Source: CAYQDR01 sp964416315 (GTDB taxonomy: Bacteria > Methylomirabilota > Methylomirabilia > Rokubacteriales > DASRDR01). Taken from it: a stretch of DNA of 64,000 bases. How positions within the stretch are numbered: position 1 is the stretch's first letter; each line of letters opens with the position of its first letter. Both the position numbers and the translations under genes were made by a program. Under the pieces are notes generated by a model that was given only the letters and a program-made list of their open reading frames with translations, did no database searches and had not been told where the DNA came from. This document shows, in pieces, positions 47,580-57,627 of the stretch. The DNA is taken from the NCBI GenBank assembly GCA_964416315.1, contig CAYQDR010000009.1:1-64000 (forward strand), read 5' to 3'.

Positions 47580-48778
47580 AGATCGCGTACTTCGACTGCC
47601 CGGCGGGCGCGAGCGGCGACATGATCCTGGGCGCGCTCGTGGATGCGGGGTGCCCCCTCGGCGCGCTGGAAGAGGCCGTCCGCGCCCTCGGCGTCCCCGG
47701 CTGGCGGCTCGAGCCGCGGACGGTCGAGCGCGCCGGCCTCCACGGGACCCACCTCGTCGTGGAGACCGACCCGGCCGTCCGCTTCCACGACCTCGCCGAC
47801 CTCCTCGGGCCCATCAAGCGCAGCACCTTGCCCGACCCGTTGAAGGAGCGCGCGTCGGCGATCCTCCGGCGCCTCGCCGAGGCGGAGGCGCGCGTCCACC
47901 GGGTCCCGGTCGAGGCCGTCCACTTCCACGAGGTCGGCGCCCTCGACACGCTGGTGGACGTCGTCGGCGCCGTGGCCGGCCTCGACGCGCTCGGCGTGGA
48001 GGCCGTCTACGTGTCCGCCTTCCCACTCGGCGGTGGAACCGTGGAGACGGCGCACGGCCGTTTGCCGGTGCCCGCCCCCGCTACGGCTGAGCTCCTGCGC
48101 GGCTTCCCCGTGTACGACAACGGCGTCCGCGCCGAGCTCGTCACCCCGACCGGCGCCGCGATCCTCACGACGCTGGCCACCCACGGGCCCGTTCCGCCGA
48201 TGACGCTCCGGGCGATCGGCTGGGGCGCCGGGACGCGCCAGCTCGAGACGCCGAACCTCCTCCGCGTGCTCCTGGGTGAGAGCGGGGCGCCGTCGGGCGC
48301 GGAGACGGAGATGCTCGCGGCCGTCGAGACGACGATCGACGACATGTCGCCCCAGCTCTACGAGCCCCTCATGGAGCGGCTCCTCGAGGCCGGGGCGCTC
48401 GACGTGCACCTGACTCCGGTCATCATGAAGCGGAGCCGGCCGGGGATCGTCCTGACCGTGCTCGCCCCGCCGGACCGGGTCGCGGAGCTCTCGACCCTGC
48501 TCTTCCGCGAGACCACGACGATCGGGGTGCGGTGGCGGGAGTTCGAGCGGACGCGGCTCCCGCGGGAGCTCACGCGAGTCGAGACGTCGGTCGGCCCCGT
48601 GACCTTCAAGGTCTCGCGCCTCGGCGGGCGCGTCGTGACGGTGACGCCCGAGTTCGAGGAGGTGCGGCGGCTCGCGCGCGAGCGCGGCGTGCCGGTGCGC
48701 GAGGTGCTCGAGCAGGTCCGCGCGGAAGGGCTTCGGGTACTGGGTGAGCCCGGAGGATCGGGCGGAAGGGAGAGGTGA
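47576..48778 (+). CDS. larC: LarC nickel-insertion enzyme
   Basis: 400 aa LarC, the CTP-dependent cyclometallase that puts nickel in the pincer nucleotide. IAYFDCPAGASGDMILGALVDAG at the N-terminus, VEAVHFHEVGALDTLVDVVG with a His-rich metal site, NGVRAELVTPTGAAILTTLA, ETTIDDMSPQLYEPLMERLLEAGALDVHLTPVIMKRSRPG (the LarC2 part) and a C-terminal ferredoxin-like domain. In Lactobacillus this protein needs a programmed frameshift; here it is one uninterrupted frame. GTG start overlaps the Mo-hydroxylase stop. Confidence 0.95.
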   Translation: MKIAYFDCPAGASGDMILGALVDAGCPLGALEEAVRALGVPGWRLEPRTVERAGLHGTHLVVETDPAVRFHDLADLLGPIKRSTLPDPLKERASAILRRLAEAEARVHRVPVEAVHFHEVGALDTLVDVVGAVAGLDALGVEAVYVSAFPLGGGTVETAHGRLPVPAPATAELLRGFPVYDNGVRAELVTPTGAAILTTLATHGPVPPMTLRAIGWGAGTRQLETPNLLRVLLGESGAPSGAETEMLAAVETTIDDMSPQLYEPLMERLLEAGALDVHLTPVIMKRSRPGIVLTVLAPPDRVAELSTLLFRETTTIGVRWREFERTRLPRELTRVETSVGPVTFKVSRLGGRVVTVTPEFEEVRRLARERGVPVREVLEQVRAEGLRVLGEPGGSGGRER

Positions 48779-49018
48779 ATGGCCGTTCCCGCCATGTATG
48801 TGGTGGATGCGGGGCTCGCCGCCGTTTTCATCGGCGGGCTCCTGCTCTTGGCCCTGGCCGTGTGGTGGTCGAGGACCGGCGACGGGGTCGAAATTCCGCG
48901 CGAGCGGTGGCCCGGGCTGGCGAAGGCGGCGGCAGCGGTGGGCTGGGCCCTCTTCGCCGGCGGGATCTTCCTCCAGATCCTCGGCCACTTCACGCAGGTC
49001 GGGGTCGCGCGCTGGTAG
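48779..49018 (+). CDS. Small two-helix membrane protein
   Basis: 79 aa. Two hydrophobic helices (about 7-28, VVDAGLAAVFIGGLLLLALAVWW, and 49-68, AAAAVGWALFAGGIFLQILGHF) separated by a short charged loop RTGDGVEIPRERWPG. ATG starts directly after the larC stop, so it is the last gene of the operon. I do not recognise a family. It may be a membrane anchor or small transporter subunit. Confidence 0.75.
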   Translation: MAVPAMYVVDAGLAAVFIGGLLLLALAVWWSRTGDGVEIPRERWPGLAKAAAAVGWALFAGGIFLQILGHFTQVGVARW

Positions 49019-49037
49019 CGCGACGGCGAGTGGAAGC

Positions 49038-49067
49038 TTGACGGCCCCGCCCGCTTCCGCCTAGACT
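49038..49067 (+). promoter_or_regulatory. Promoter of the binding-protein array
   Basis: TTGACG at 49038-49043, 18 nt, TAGACT at 49062-49067. The leader to ATG 49215 is about 140 nt, the longest in the window. Confidence 0.72.
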
Positions 49068-49148
49068 GCCGCCAAGTTCCGGAGCACGACCGTCCGGCCT
49101 CGGAGGAGGCGGTCATCGTCCTCGAGCGGGCTCCTGGACAGTTTTCCG

Positions 49149-49186
49149 ACGCCCCCGGCAGCCATCCGAATGGTCGGCGGGGGCGT
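49149..49186 (+). promoter_or_regulatory. Leader hairpin before the binding-protein array
   Basis: ACGCCCCC at 49149-49156 pairs with GGGGGCGT at 49179-49186, with an inner CCAT-ccga-ATGG stem. It ends 28 nt before the ATG and is followed by TCGTGTATCGG. Could be an attenuator or a ligand- or protein-responsive leader; no known riboswitch class recognised. Confidence 0.6.
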
Positions 49187-49214
49187 TCGTGTATCGGCTG
49201 AGGAGGGCACGGGC

Positions 49215-50216
49215 ATGAACCAGCGTGCAGACAGGATCGGCCGGCGCGAATTCCTCGGCGGACTGGGCGCGGCAGGGCTTGTGGGCTTGTGCGGCGGAAC
49301 CGTCGCCGCCGAGCCGCCACCCGAGACCCCCCGGGTCCGGCTCTCCCAGATCCCCGGCATCTGTGTCGCGCCGCAGTTCGTGGCCGAAGAGCTCCTGCGC
49401 GCCGAGGGGTTTGCCGATGTCCAGTATGTTCCGGGGCCGGCCACCTATGCTGGCTTCGCGGCTGGTGCGCTCGACATCAGCATGGCCTTCGTGGCCCCCT
49501 TCCTCATCCAGGTAGACGCCGGGGTTCCCATCGTCCTGCTGGCGGGTGTCCACCCCGGGTGCTTCGAGTTGATCGGGACCGAGCGCGTCCGCTCTATCCG
49601 GGACCTGAAGGGGAAGACCGTCGGGGTGTTGTACATGGGGGGTGCTCACCACGTCTTCCTGGCGAGCATGGCGGCCTATGTCGGCCTCGACCCCGCCAAG
49701 GACATCAACTGGTTCACACATCAGCCGAGCGAGTCCGCGCGGCTCCTCACCGAAGGCACGGTGGATGCGTTGATGGCGTTCCCGCCGGTGCCTCAAGAGC
49801 TCCGGGCCAAGAAGGTCGGCCACGTCGTCGTCAACAGCGCCGTGGACCGGCCCTGGTCGCAGTACTTCTGCTGTGTGGTGACCGCCAGCTCGGACTTCGT
49901 GCGCAAGTACCCGGTGGCCACCAAGCGAGCCCTGCGGGCGATCCTCAAGGCGACCGACGTCTGCGCCCGGGAGCCGGAGCGGGCGGCCCGGCGCATCGTC
50001 GAGCGGGGATTCACGACAGAGTACGGCTACGCGGTGCAGACGATGAAGGACGTTCCTTACAACCGATGGCGCGAGTACAATCCCGAGGACGCGGCGCGTT
50101 TCTATGCGCTGCGGCTCCATGAAATCGGCATGATCAAGACGAACCCCCAAAAGCTCATCGCGCAGGGGACGGACTGGCGGTTCTTGAACGAGCTGAAGAA
50201 GGAGCTGAAGGGATGA
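49215..50216 (+). CDS. NMT1-like ABC substrate-binding protein 1 of 4
   Basis: 333 aa periplasmic binding protein of the NMT1/THI5-like/TauA-SsuA type (type II fold). A Tat-type signal peptide occupies about 1-32 (GRREFLGGLGAAGLVGL). Then PRVRLSQIPGICVAPQFVAEELL, GALDISMAFVAPFLIQVDAG, LKGKTVGVLYMGGAHHVFLASMAAYVGLDP, VDRPWSQYFCCVV and C-terminal GTDWRFLNELKKELKG. Ligand is unknown (members bind pyrimidines, sulfonates, nitrate and aromatic acids). The last segment is nearly identical in all four paralogues. No permease or ATPase gene is next to it. Stop overlaps the next gene (ATGA). Confidence 0.9.
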   Translation: MNQRADRIGRREFLGGLGAAGLVGLCGGTVAAEPPPETPRVRLSQIPGICVAPQFVAEELLRAEGFADVQYVPGPATYAGFAAGALDISMAFVAPFLIQVDAGVPIVLLAGVHPGCFELIGTERVRSIRDLKGKTVGVLYMGGAHHVFLASMAAYVGLDPAKDINWFTHQPSESARLLTEGTVDALMAFPPVPQELRAKKVGHVVVNSAVDRPWSQYFCCVVTASSDFVRKYPVATKRALRAILKATDVCAREPERAARRIVERGFTTEYGYAVQTMKDVPYNRWREYNPEDAARFYALRLHEIGMIKTNPQKLIAQGTDWRFLNELKKELKG

Positions 50217-51214
50217 TCGCCCGACGGCGGGTGCTCGGTGGCCTCGGTGCCGCGGGGGCGGCGCTGTGGCTCGGGTTGCGGCCGGAGCCGTCGGAGGCGG
50301 AACCGCCCCCCGAGACGCCGAGGCTCAGGCTCGTCAAGATCCCGGGGATCTGTGCGGCTCCTCAGTACGTCGCCGAAACACTCCTCGGGGGCGAGGGGTT
50401 TGCCGACGTGCAATACGTCAGGGAGGTAGCGGCCTTCGGGACGGCACCGGGCCTGGCCTCCGGCCAAGCCGACATCAGCATGGCCTTTGCCGCACCGCTG
50501 ATCAAGCGAGTGGAGGCGGGAGACCCGGTCGTGATACTGGCCGGGGGTCACGTGGGTTGCTTCGAGCTGTTCGGAACCGCTCGGGTCCGCGGCATTCGGG
50601 ACCTGAAGGGCAAGACGGTCGCAGTGCCCGACTTGGCGTCCATCCAATACCTCTTCATCGCCATCATGGCCGCGCATGTTGGTCTGGACCCCCGCAAGGA
50701 TATTCACTTTGTTACGCTCCCCCCGGACGAGGCGATGCGGCGGCTCGCTGACGGGAGGATCGACGCCTTCCTGGGCTTCTTACCGGACAACCTGGAGCTC
50801 CGTGCGAGAAAGATCGGCCACGTCGTCGTCAACAGCGCGGTGGACCGGCCGTGGTCTCAATATTTCTGCTGCATGGTTGCCGGGAACCGCGAGTTCGTCC
50901 GGAAGCATCCGGTGGCGACCAAGCGGGCGCTACGCGCGATCCTGAAGGCGGCCGACGTCTGCGGTCTCCAGCCCGATCGAGCGGCCCGCTTGCTCGTGGA
51001 CAAGGGTCACGAGGCCAACTACGAGTACGCGCTCCAGACGATGAAGGATGTGCCCTACGCTCGATGGCGCGAGTACGACCCCGAGGACACGGTACGCTTC
51101 TATGCGCTCCGCCTCCACGAGGTCGGCATGATCAAGGCGAGCCCCCAGAAGATCATCGCCCAGGGGACCGACTGGCGCTTCCTCAACGAGCTCAAGAAGG
51201 AGCTGAAGGGATGA
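50213..51214 (+). CDS. NMT1-like ABC substrate-binding protein 2 of 4
   Basis: 333 aa paralogue of protein 1, same length and order of motifs: RRRVLGGLGAAGAALWLG signal peptide with an Arg run but without the full S/T-RR-x-F-L motif, IPGICAAPQYVAETLL, GQADISMAFAAPLIKRV, LKGKTVAVPDLASIQYLFIAIMAAHVGLDPRKDI, VDRPWSQYFCCMV, and GTDWRFLNELKKELKG. Pocket positions differ: LPDNLELR stands where the others have FPP-x-x-QEL/M, hinting at a different ligand. Starts within the stop of protein 1 and ends within the start of protein 3, so the genes are translationally coupled. Confidence 0.9.
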   Translation: MIARRRVLGGLGAAGAALWLGLRPEPSEAEPPPETPRLRLVKIPGICAAPQYVAETLLGGEGFADVQYVREVAAFGTAPGLASGQADISMAFAAPLIKRVEAGDPVVILAGGHVGCFELFGTARVRGIRDLKGKTVAVPDLASIQYLFIAIMAAHVGLDPRKDIHFVTLPPDEAMRRLADGRIDAFLGFLPDNLELRARKIGHVVVNSAVDRPWSQYFCCMVAGNREFVRKHPVATKRALRAILKAADVCGLQPDRAARLLVDKGHEANYEYALQTMKDVPYARWREYDPEDTVRFYALRLHEVGMIKASPQKIIAQGTDWRFLNELKKELKG

Positions 51215-52227
51215 GCCAACGACAGCGAAGCTGGAGTCGGCGGGAGTTCCTGGGTGGGCTGGTCGCGGGCGCGGGCGGAGTGCTCGGCCTCGGCGGCGAG
51301 GCGGCGGCCGCCGAAGCCCCGCCGGAGACGACGAAGCTGCGGCTGGTGCAGATCCCCGGGATCTGCGTGGCGCCTCAGTACGTGGCCGAGGAGCTGCTGC
51401 ACACCGAGGGCTTCACGGACGTGGGCTACGTCCAGAAGCCCGGCGCCGAGGGGATCTACAAGGCCCTCGGCTCGGGCGAAGCCCAGATCAGCATGGCCTT
51501 CGCTCCGCCCTTCATCATCCAGGTGGACGCGGGCGAACCGATCGTGCTGCTGGCCGGCGTCCACATCGGGTGCTACGAGCTGTTCGGCACGGATCGGGTC
51601 CGGGCGATCCGCGACCTCAAGGGGAAGACCGTGGCCGTGCCGGCGTTCGGCTCGCCCCACCACAGCTTTCTGGCAACCATGATGGCGTACGTCGGCCTCG
51701 ATCCCCGGAAGGACATCCACTTCGTGGTGCATTCTCCTGTGGAGGCGATGCAGCTTCTGGCCGAGGGGAAGATCGACGCGCTCATGACCTTCCCGCCGTT
51801 CGGGCAGGAGATGCGGGCGAAGAAGATCGGCCACGTCGTGGTGAGCAGCGTGGTAGACCGGCCCTGGTCCCAGTACTTCTGCTGCATCGTCGCCGGGAAC
51901 CGTGAGTTCGTCCGCAAGAATCCGGTCGCGACCAAGCGAGCCATCCGCGCGATCCTAAAGGCCTCGAACATCTGCGCGACCGAGCCGGCGCGCGCCGCCC
52001 AGCTCCTCGTGGACAAGGGCTTCGCCAAGGTCTACGACTATGCCCTCCAGACGATGAAGGAGCTGCCCTACGGGAAGTGGCGCGACTACAACCCGGAGGA
52101 TTCCATCCGCTTCTACGCCCTCCGGCTCCACGAAGCCGGGATGATCAAGTCGAGCCCGCAGAAGATCATTGCCCAGGGCACGGACTGGCGGTTCCTCGAC
52201 GAGCTGAAGCAGGAGCTGAAGGGGTGA
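51211..52227 (+). CDS. NMT1-like ABC substrate-binding protein 3 of 4
   Basis: 338 aa paralogue. N-terminus SRREFLGGLVAGAGG is a canonical Tat motif. Then IPGICVAPQYVAEELLHTEGF, GEAQISMAFAPPFIIQVDAGEP, LKGKTVAVPAFGSPHHSFLATMMAYVGLDP, MTFPPFGQEMRAKKIGHVVV, VDRPWSQYFCCIV, ending GTDWRFLDELKQELKG. Its codon choice is more GC-biased at third positions than that of proteins 1, 2 and 4. The stop overlaps a GTG (GTGA) that starts the small antitoxin-like gene. Confidence 0.9.
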   Translation: MSQRQRSWSRREFLGGLVAGAGGVLGLGGEAAAAEAPPETTKLRLVQIPGICVAPQYVAEELLHTEGFTDVGYVQKPGAEGIYKALGSGEAQISMAFAPPFIIQVDAGEPIVLLAGVHIGCYELFGTDRVRAIRDLKGKTVAVPAFGSPHHSFLATMMAYVGLDPRKDIHFVVHSPVEAMQLLAEGKIDALMTFPPFGQEMRAKKIGHVVVSSVVDRPWSQYFCCIVAGNREFVRKNPVATKRAIRAILKASNICATEPARAAQLLVDKGFAKVYDYALQTMKELPYGKWRDYNPEDSIRFYALRLHEAGMIKSSPQKIIAQGTDWRFLDELKQELKG

Positions 52228-52451
52228 GCACCGGGCCGACTCCGAACCTGTCGGGGATGGAAGTCGTCCATCCCGAGGTCTCGAGGATCCTCCAGGCGAA
52301 GCCTGGCGTGGAGCGACTCCGGCTCGCCCACGAGGCCTGGGAACTGGCGCGGATGCGACTGACCGCGTTCCTTGCGGCGCGCCACCCGCACTGGAGCGAG
52401 GACCGGGTCCGGCAGGAAGTGGCGCGGAGACTCCGCCGTGACGCAGGCTGA
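52224..52451 (+). CDS. Small antitoxin-like protein (Rv0078B-like pattern)
   Basis: 75 aa helical protein: MEVVHPEVSRILQAKPGVERLRLAHEAWELARMRLTAFLAARHP and a basic tail (WSEDRVRQEVARRLRRD). The pattern RLRLA-x-A-W-E-L-A-R-x-R-L then an acidic/basic tail resembles Rv0078B-related antitoxins, which sit before a nucleotidyltransferase toxin; resemblance is by eye only. GTG start overlaps binding protein 3 and the gene overlaps the nucleotidyltransferase by 14 nt, the usual toxin-antitoxin arrangement. Confidence 0.55.
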   Translation: MSTGPTPNLSGMEVVHPEVSRILQAKPGVERLRLAHEAWELARMRLTAFLAARHPHWSEDRVRQEVARRLRRDAG

Positions 52452-53004
52452 GCTCCTCCGGTACGTCGTGGAAGCGCTGGAGGGCCTGGAGATCCGATAC
52501 ATGATCGCCGGCTCACAGGCGTCCATCTACTACGGGGAGCCGCGCTTCACCCAGGACATCGACATCGTGGCGGCACTCGAACCGGCGCAGCTCCCGGCCT
52601 TGCTCGACCGATTCCCCCCCTCGGACTTCTACCTGAGCGAGGAGTCGGCGCGCGAGGCGATCGAGACCCGAGGGCAATTCAACATCATCCATCCCGGCTC
52701 GGGCCTCAAGGTGGACATCTTCGTCAACAAGGAGGCGCCGTACGATCGTCTGCGACTGGAGCGTCGTCAGCGCCTCCCACTGGTCCCGGGGCGCGATGCC
52801 TGGTTCGCGCGCGCTGAGGACGTGATCCTGTACAAGCTGATCTACTACCAGGAGGGACAGTCGGAGCTCCACCTGCGCGATGTCGTCGGCATCCTGAGGG
52901 TGTCCGGGGCCGAGCTCGACTCGCGCTACGTCGCCGACTGGGCCGAACGGCTCGGGGTCGGCCGGGTCTGGGACGCTGTGCTGAAGCGGGCTGCGCCCGA
53001 GTGA
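52438..53004 (+). CDS. Nucleotidyltransferase (MNT/AbiEii-like fold)
   Basis: 188 aa nucleotidyltransferase-fold protein. GSQASIYYGEPRFTQDIDIVAAL contains the GSxAS and T-x-D-I-D-I pattern with two metal-binding aspartates of the polymerase-beta superfamily; a third acid in GLKVDIFVN. Then a helical C-terminal half with EDVILYKLIYYQEGQSELHLRDVVGIL. Members transfer nucleotides to tRNA or to partner proteins, several as toxins (AbiEii, MenT). GTG start overlaps the antitoxin-like gene by 14 nt. Inserted between paralogues 3 and 4, it is probably an acquired pair. Confidence 0.82.
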   Translation: MTQAELLRYVVEALEGLEIRYMIAGSQASIYYGEPRFTQDIDIVAALEPAQLPALLDRFPPSDFYLSEESAREAIETRGQFNIIHPGSGLKVDIFVNKEAPYDRLRLERRQRLPLVPGRDAWFARAEDVILYKLIYYQEGQSELHLRDVVGILRVSGAELDSRYVADWAERLGVGRVWDAVLKRAAPE

Positions 53005-53017
53005 AAGAGCTGACGCG

Positions 53018-54019
53018 ATGAGACGGCGGGAGTTCCTGCGGGGGCTTACCTTCGCCGGGGCGGCGGGACTGCTGGGTACCCGCTCCGGCCCCGAAGCCGC
53101 CGAGCCGCCGCCCGAGACGACGAGGCTCAGGCTCGTTCGGGTCCCCGCCGTCTGTGTGGCCCCGATGTATCTGGCCGAGCAGTTTCTGCCTACCGAGGGG
53201 TTCACAGACGTGCAGTACGTCACGCATCCGGGAGGTGGCCTTGGTCCCCTGACGTTGGTGGCTTCTGGCCAGGCCGACATGAGCGTGACGTTCAGCGGGC
53301 CGCTCATCATCCAGGTCGACGCCGGCGATCCGATCATCGTCATGGCCGGGGTCCACGTCGGGTGCTTCGAGCTGTTCGGGACCGAGCGGATCCGGTCGAT
53401 CAAGGACCTGAAGGGCAAGACCATCGCCGTGCTGCAGCTGAGATCGAGTCAGCACGTGTTCCTGAGCAGCATGCTCACGCACGTGGGCCTCGATCCCCGC
53501 AAGGACGTCAGCTGGGTCACACACCCGTCGACGGAGTCGATCGAGCTCCTCGCCGCGGGGAAGATCGATGCATACATGGCCTTTCCGCCCGAGCCGCAGG
53601 AGCTCCGGGCGCGGAAGATCGGGCACGTGGTGGTCAACAGCATGATGGATCGGCCGTGGTCTCAATACTTCTGCTGCATGGTGGCCGGAAACCGCGAGTT
53701 CGTTCGCCGGCACCCGGTGGCGACGAAACGAGGGGTACGGGCGATCATGAAGGCCGCGGAGTTGTGCGCCCGGGAGCCGGAGCGGGCTGCCCGGTTCCTC
53801 ATCGACAAGGGCTACGCGACGCGTTACGACTACGTGTTGCAGTCGATGAAAGAGATCCCGTACGACAGGTCGCAGGAGTACAACCCCGAGGACACCATTC
53901 GCTTCTACGCCCTGCGTCTCCACGAGGCGGGCATGGTCAAATCGAGTCCCCAGAAGATCATCGCCCAGGGGACCGACTGGCGGTTCCTCAACGAGCTCAA
54001 GAAGGAGCTGAAGGGGTAA
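53018..54019 (+). CDS. NMT1-like ABC substrate-binding protein 4 of 4
   Basis: 333 aa paralogue, with the Tat-like RRREFLRGLTFAGAAGLLG signal. PAVCVAPMYLAEQFLPTEGF, GQADMSVTFSGPLIIQVDAGDP, LKGKTIAVLQLRSSQHVFLSSMLTHVGLDP, MAFPPEPQELRARKIGHVVVNSMMDRPWSQYFCCMV, and GTDWRFLNELKKELKG. The usual IPGIC is changed to VPAVC at the start of the mature part. Separated from copy 3 by the nucleotidyltransferase pair; the SCO gene follows after 1 nt. Confidence 0.9.
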   Translation: MRRREFLRGLTFAGAAGLLGTRSGPEAAEPPPETTRLRLVRVPAVCVAPMYLAEQFLPTEGFTDVQYVTHPGGGLGPLTLVASGQADMSVTFSGPLIIQVDAGDPIIVMAGVHVGCFELFGTERIRSIKDLKGKTIAVLQLRSSQHVFLSSMLTHVGLDPRKDVSWVTHPSTESIELLAAGKIDAYMAFPPEPQELRARKIGHVVVNSMMDRPWSQYFCCMVAGNREFVRRHPVATKRGVRAIMKAAELCAREPERAARFLIDKGYATRYDYVLQSMKEIPYDRSQEYNPEDTIRFYALRLHEAGMVKSSPQKIIAQGTDWRFLNELKKELKG

Positions 54020-54020
54020 C

Positions 54021-54625
54021 TTGGCCACGCGCGGCGCGGCGGGGTTCGCGGTCCTGGTGGTCCTCGCGGTGGTGGCCTGGGTGCCGCCGGGGCTTGCCCA
54101 CCAGGCCGGGCAGGACGGGACGCTCCGCGAGATCGGCCCGGCGCCCGACTTCGCCCTGACGACGCAGGACGGGGCACGCCTGTCGCTCGCCGACCTCCGC
54201 GGCAAGGTCGTCGCGGTCACCTTCATCTACGCGACCTGCGTGGATGCCTGCCCCCTACTCACCGTCAAGATGGCGGGGCTCCAGAAGCGCCTCGGCCGCG
54301 AGTTCGGCCGCATGGTGTTCTTCGTCTCGATCACGGTGGACCCCGAGCGGGACACGCCCGCGGCCCTCCGCCACTACGCCCGCGCGCACGGGGCGGAGCC
54401 GGGCGGGTGGGCGTTCCTCACGGGGACGCCGGACGAGATCCGGGAGGTGGCGCGTCGCTACGGGGTCTATTACCAGAAGCGGCCCGCCGGCGACGTGGAC
54501 CACACGTTCCTGACGTCGCTGGTCGATCAGCGCGGCATCCTGAGGGTCCAGTATCTCGGCGTGCGCTTCGATCCGGAGGAATTCCTCCGCGACCTGCGGA
54601 CGCTCGTGCGGGAGGGGCGGGCACG

Positions 54626-54629
<4 letters not shown>
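54021..54629 (+). CDS. SCO1/SenC copper-binding thioredoxin-fold protein
   Basis: 202 aa. An N-terminal signal/anchor (GFAVLVVLAVVAWVPPGLAH, about 7-27) is followed by a thioredoxin-like domain with the copper ligands C-VDA-C (CxxxC) in ATCVDACPL and His in DVDHTF. SCO proteins deliver copper to cytochrome oxidase or act in redox signalling. Here no oxidase subunit is near; instead the gene overlaps a sensor kinase gene (GTGA), an unusual pairing. TTG start. Periplasmic side. Confidence 0.92.
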
Positions 54630-57234
<2,605 letters not shown>

Positions 57235-57250
<16 letters not shown>

Positions 57251-57627
57251 TCCTGATCGTCGAGGACAACGAGCGGAACCGGCGGCTGATGCGGGACGTG
57301 CTGCAGGTCAAGGGCTACCGGACCGTGGAGACGGAGACGGCCGAGGAGGGGATCCGGCTCGCCCGGGAGACGCCGCCGGCCCTGATCCTCATGGACATCC
57401 AGCTTCCGGGGATGGACGGGATCACGGCGTTCCGGCAGCTCCGGGCCGACCCGGCGACGACAGCGATCCCGGTGATCGCCGTCACGGCCTCCGCCATGAC
57501 CCAGAGTCAGCAGGAGATCATGGCCGCGGGGTTCGACGGCTACCAGACCAAGCCCATCAGCGTGCTCGAGTTCCTGGAGACCGTCCGCCAGGTTCTGGAG
57601 CGGGCGCGGGGCGGGAGCGGCCCGTGA
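57235..57627 (+). CDS. Single-domain response regulator (DivK/CheY type)
   Basis: 130 aa receiver only: acidic pair in IVEDNERN, phospho-acceptor D54 in ILMDIQLPGMDG, T in AVTASAM, K in YQTKPIS. The pattern VEDNERNRRLMRDVLQ is DivK/Spo0F-like. With no output domain it likely acts as a phosphorelay intermediate or by protein contact. It overlaps the kinase gene by 16 nt and the cyclase gene by 4 nt. Confidence 0.93.
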
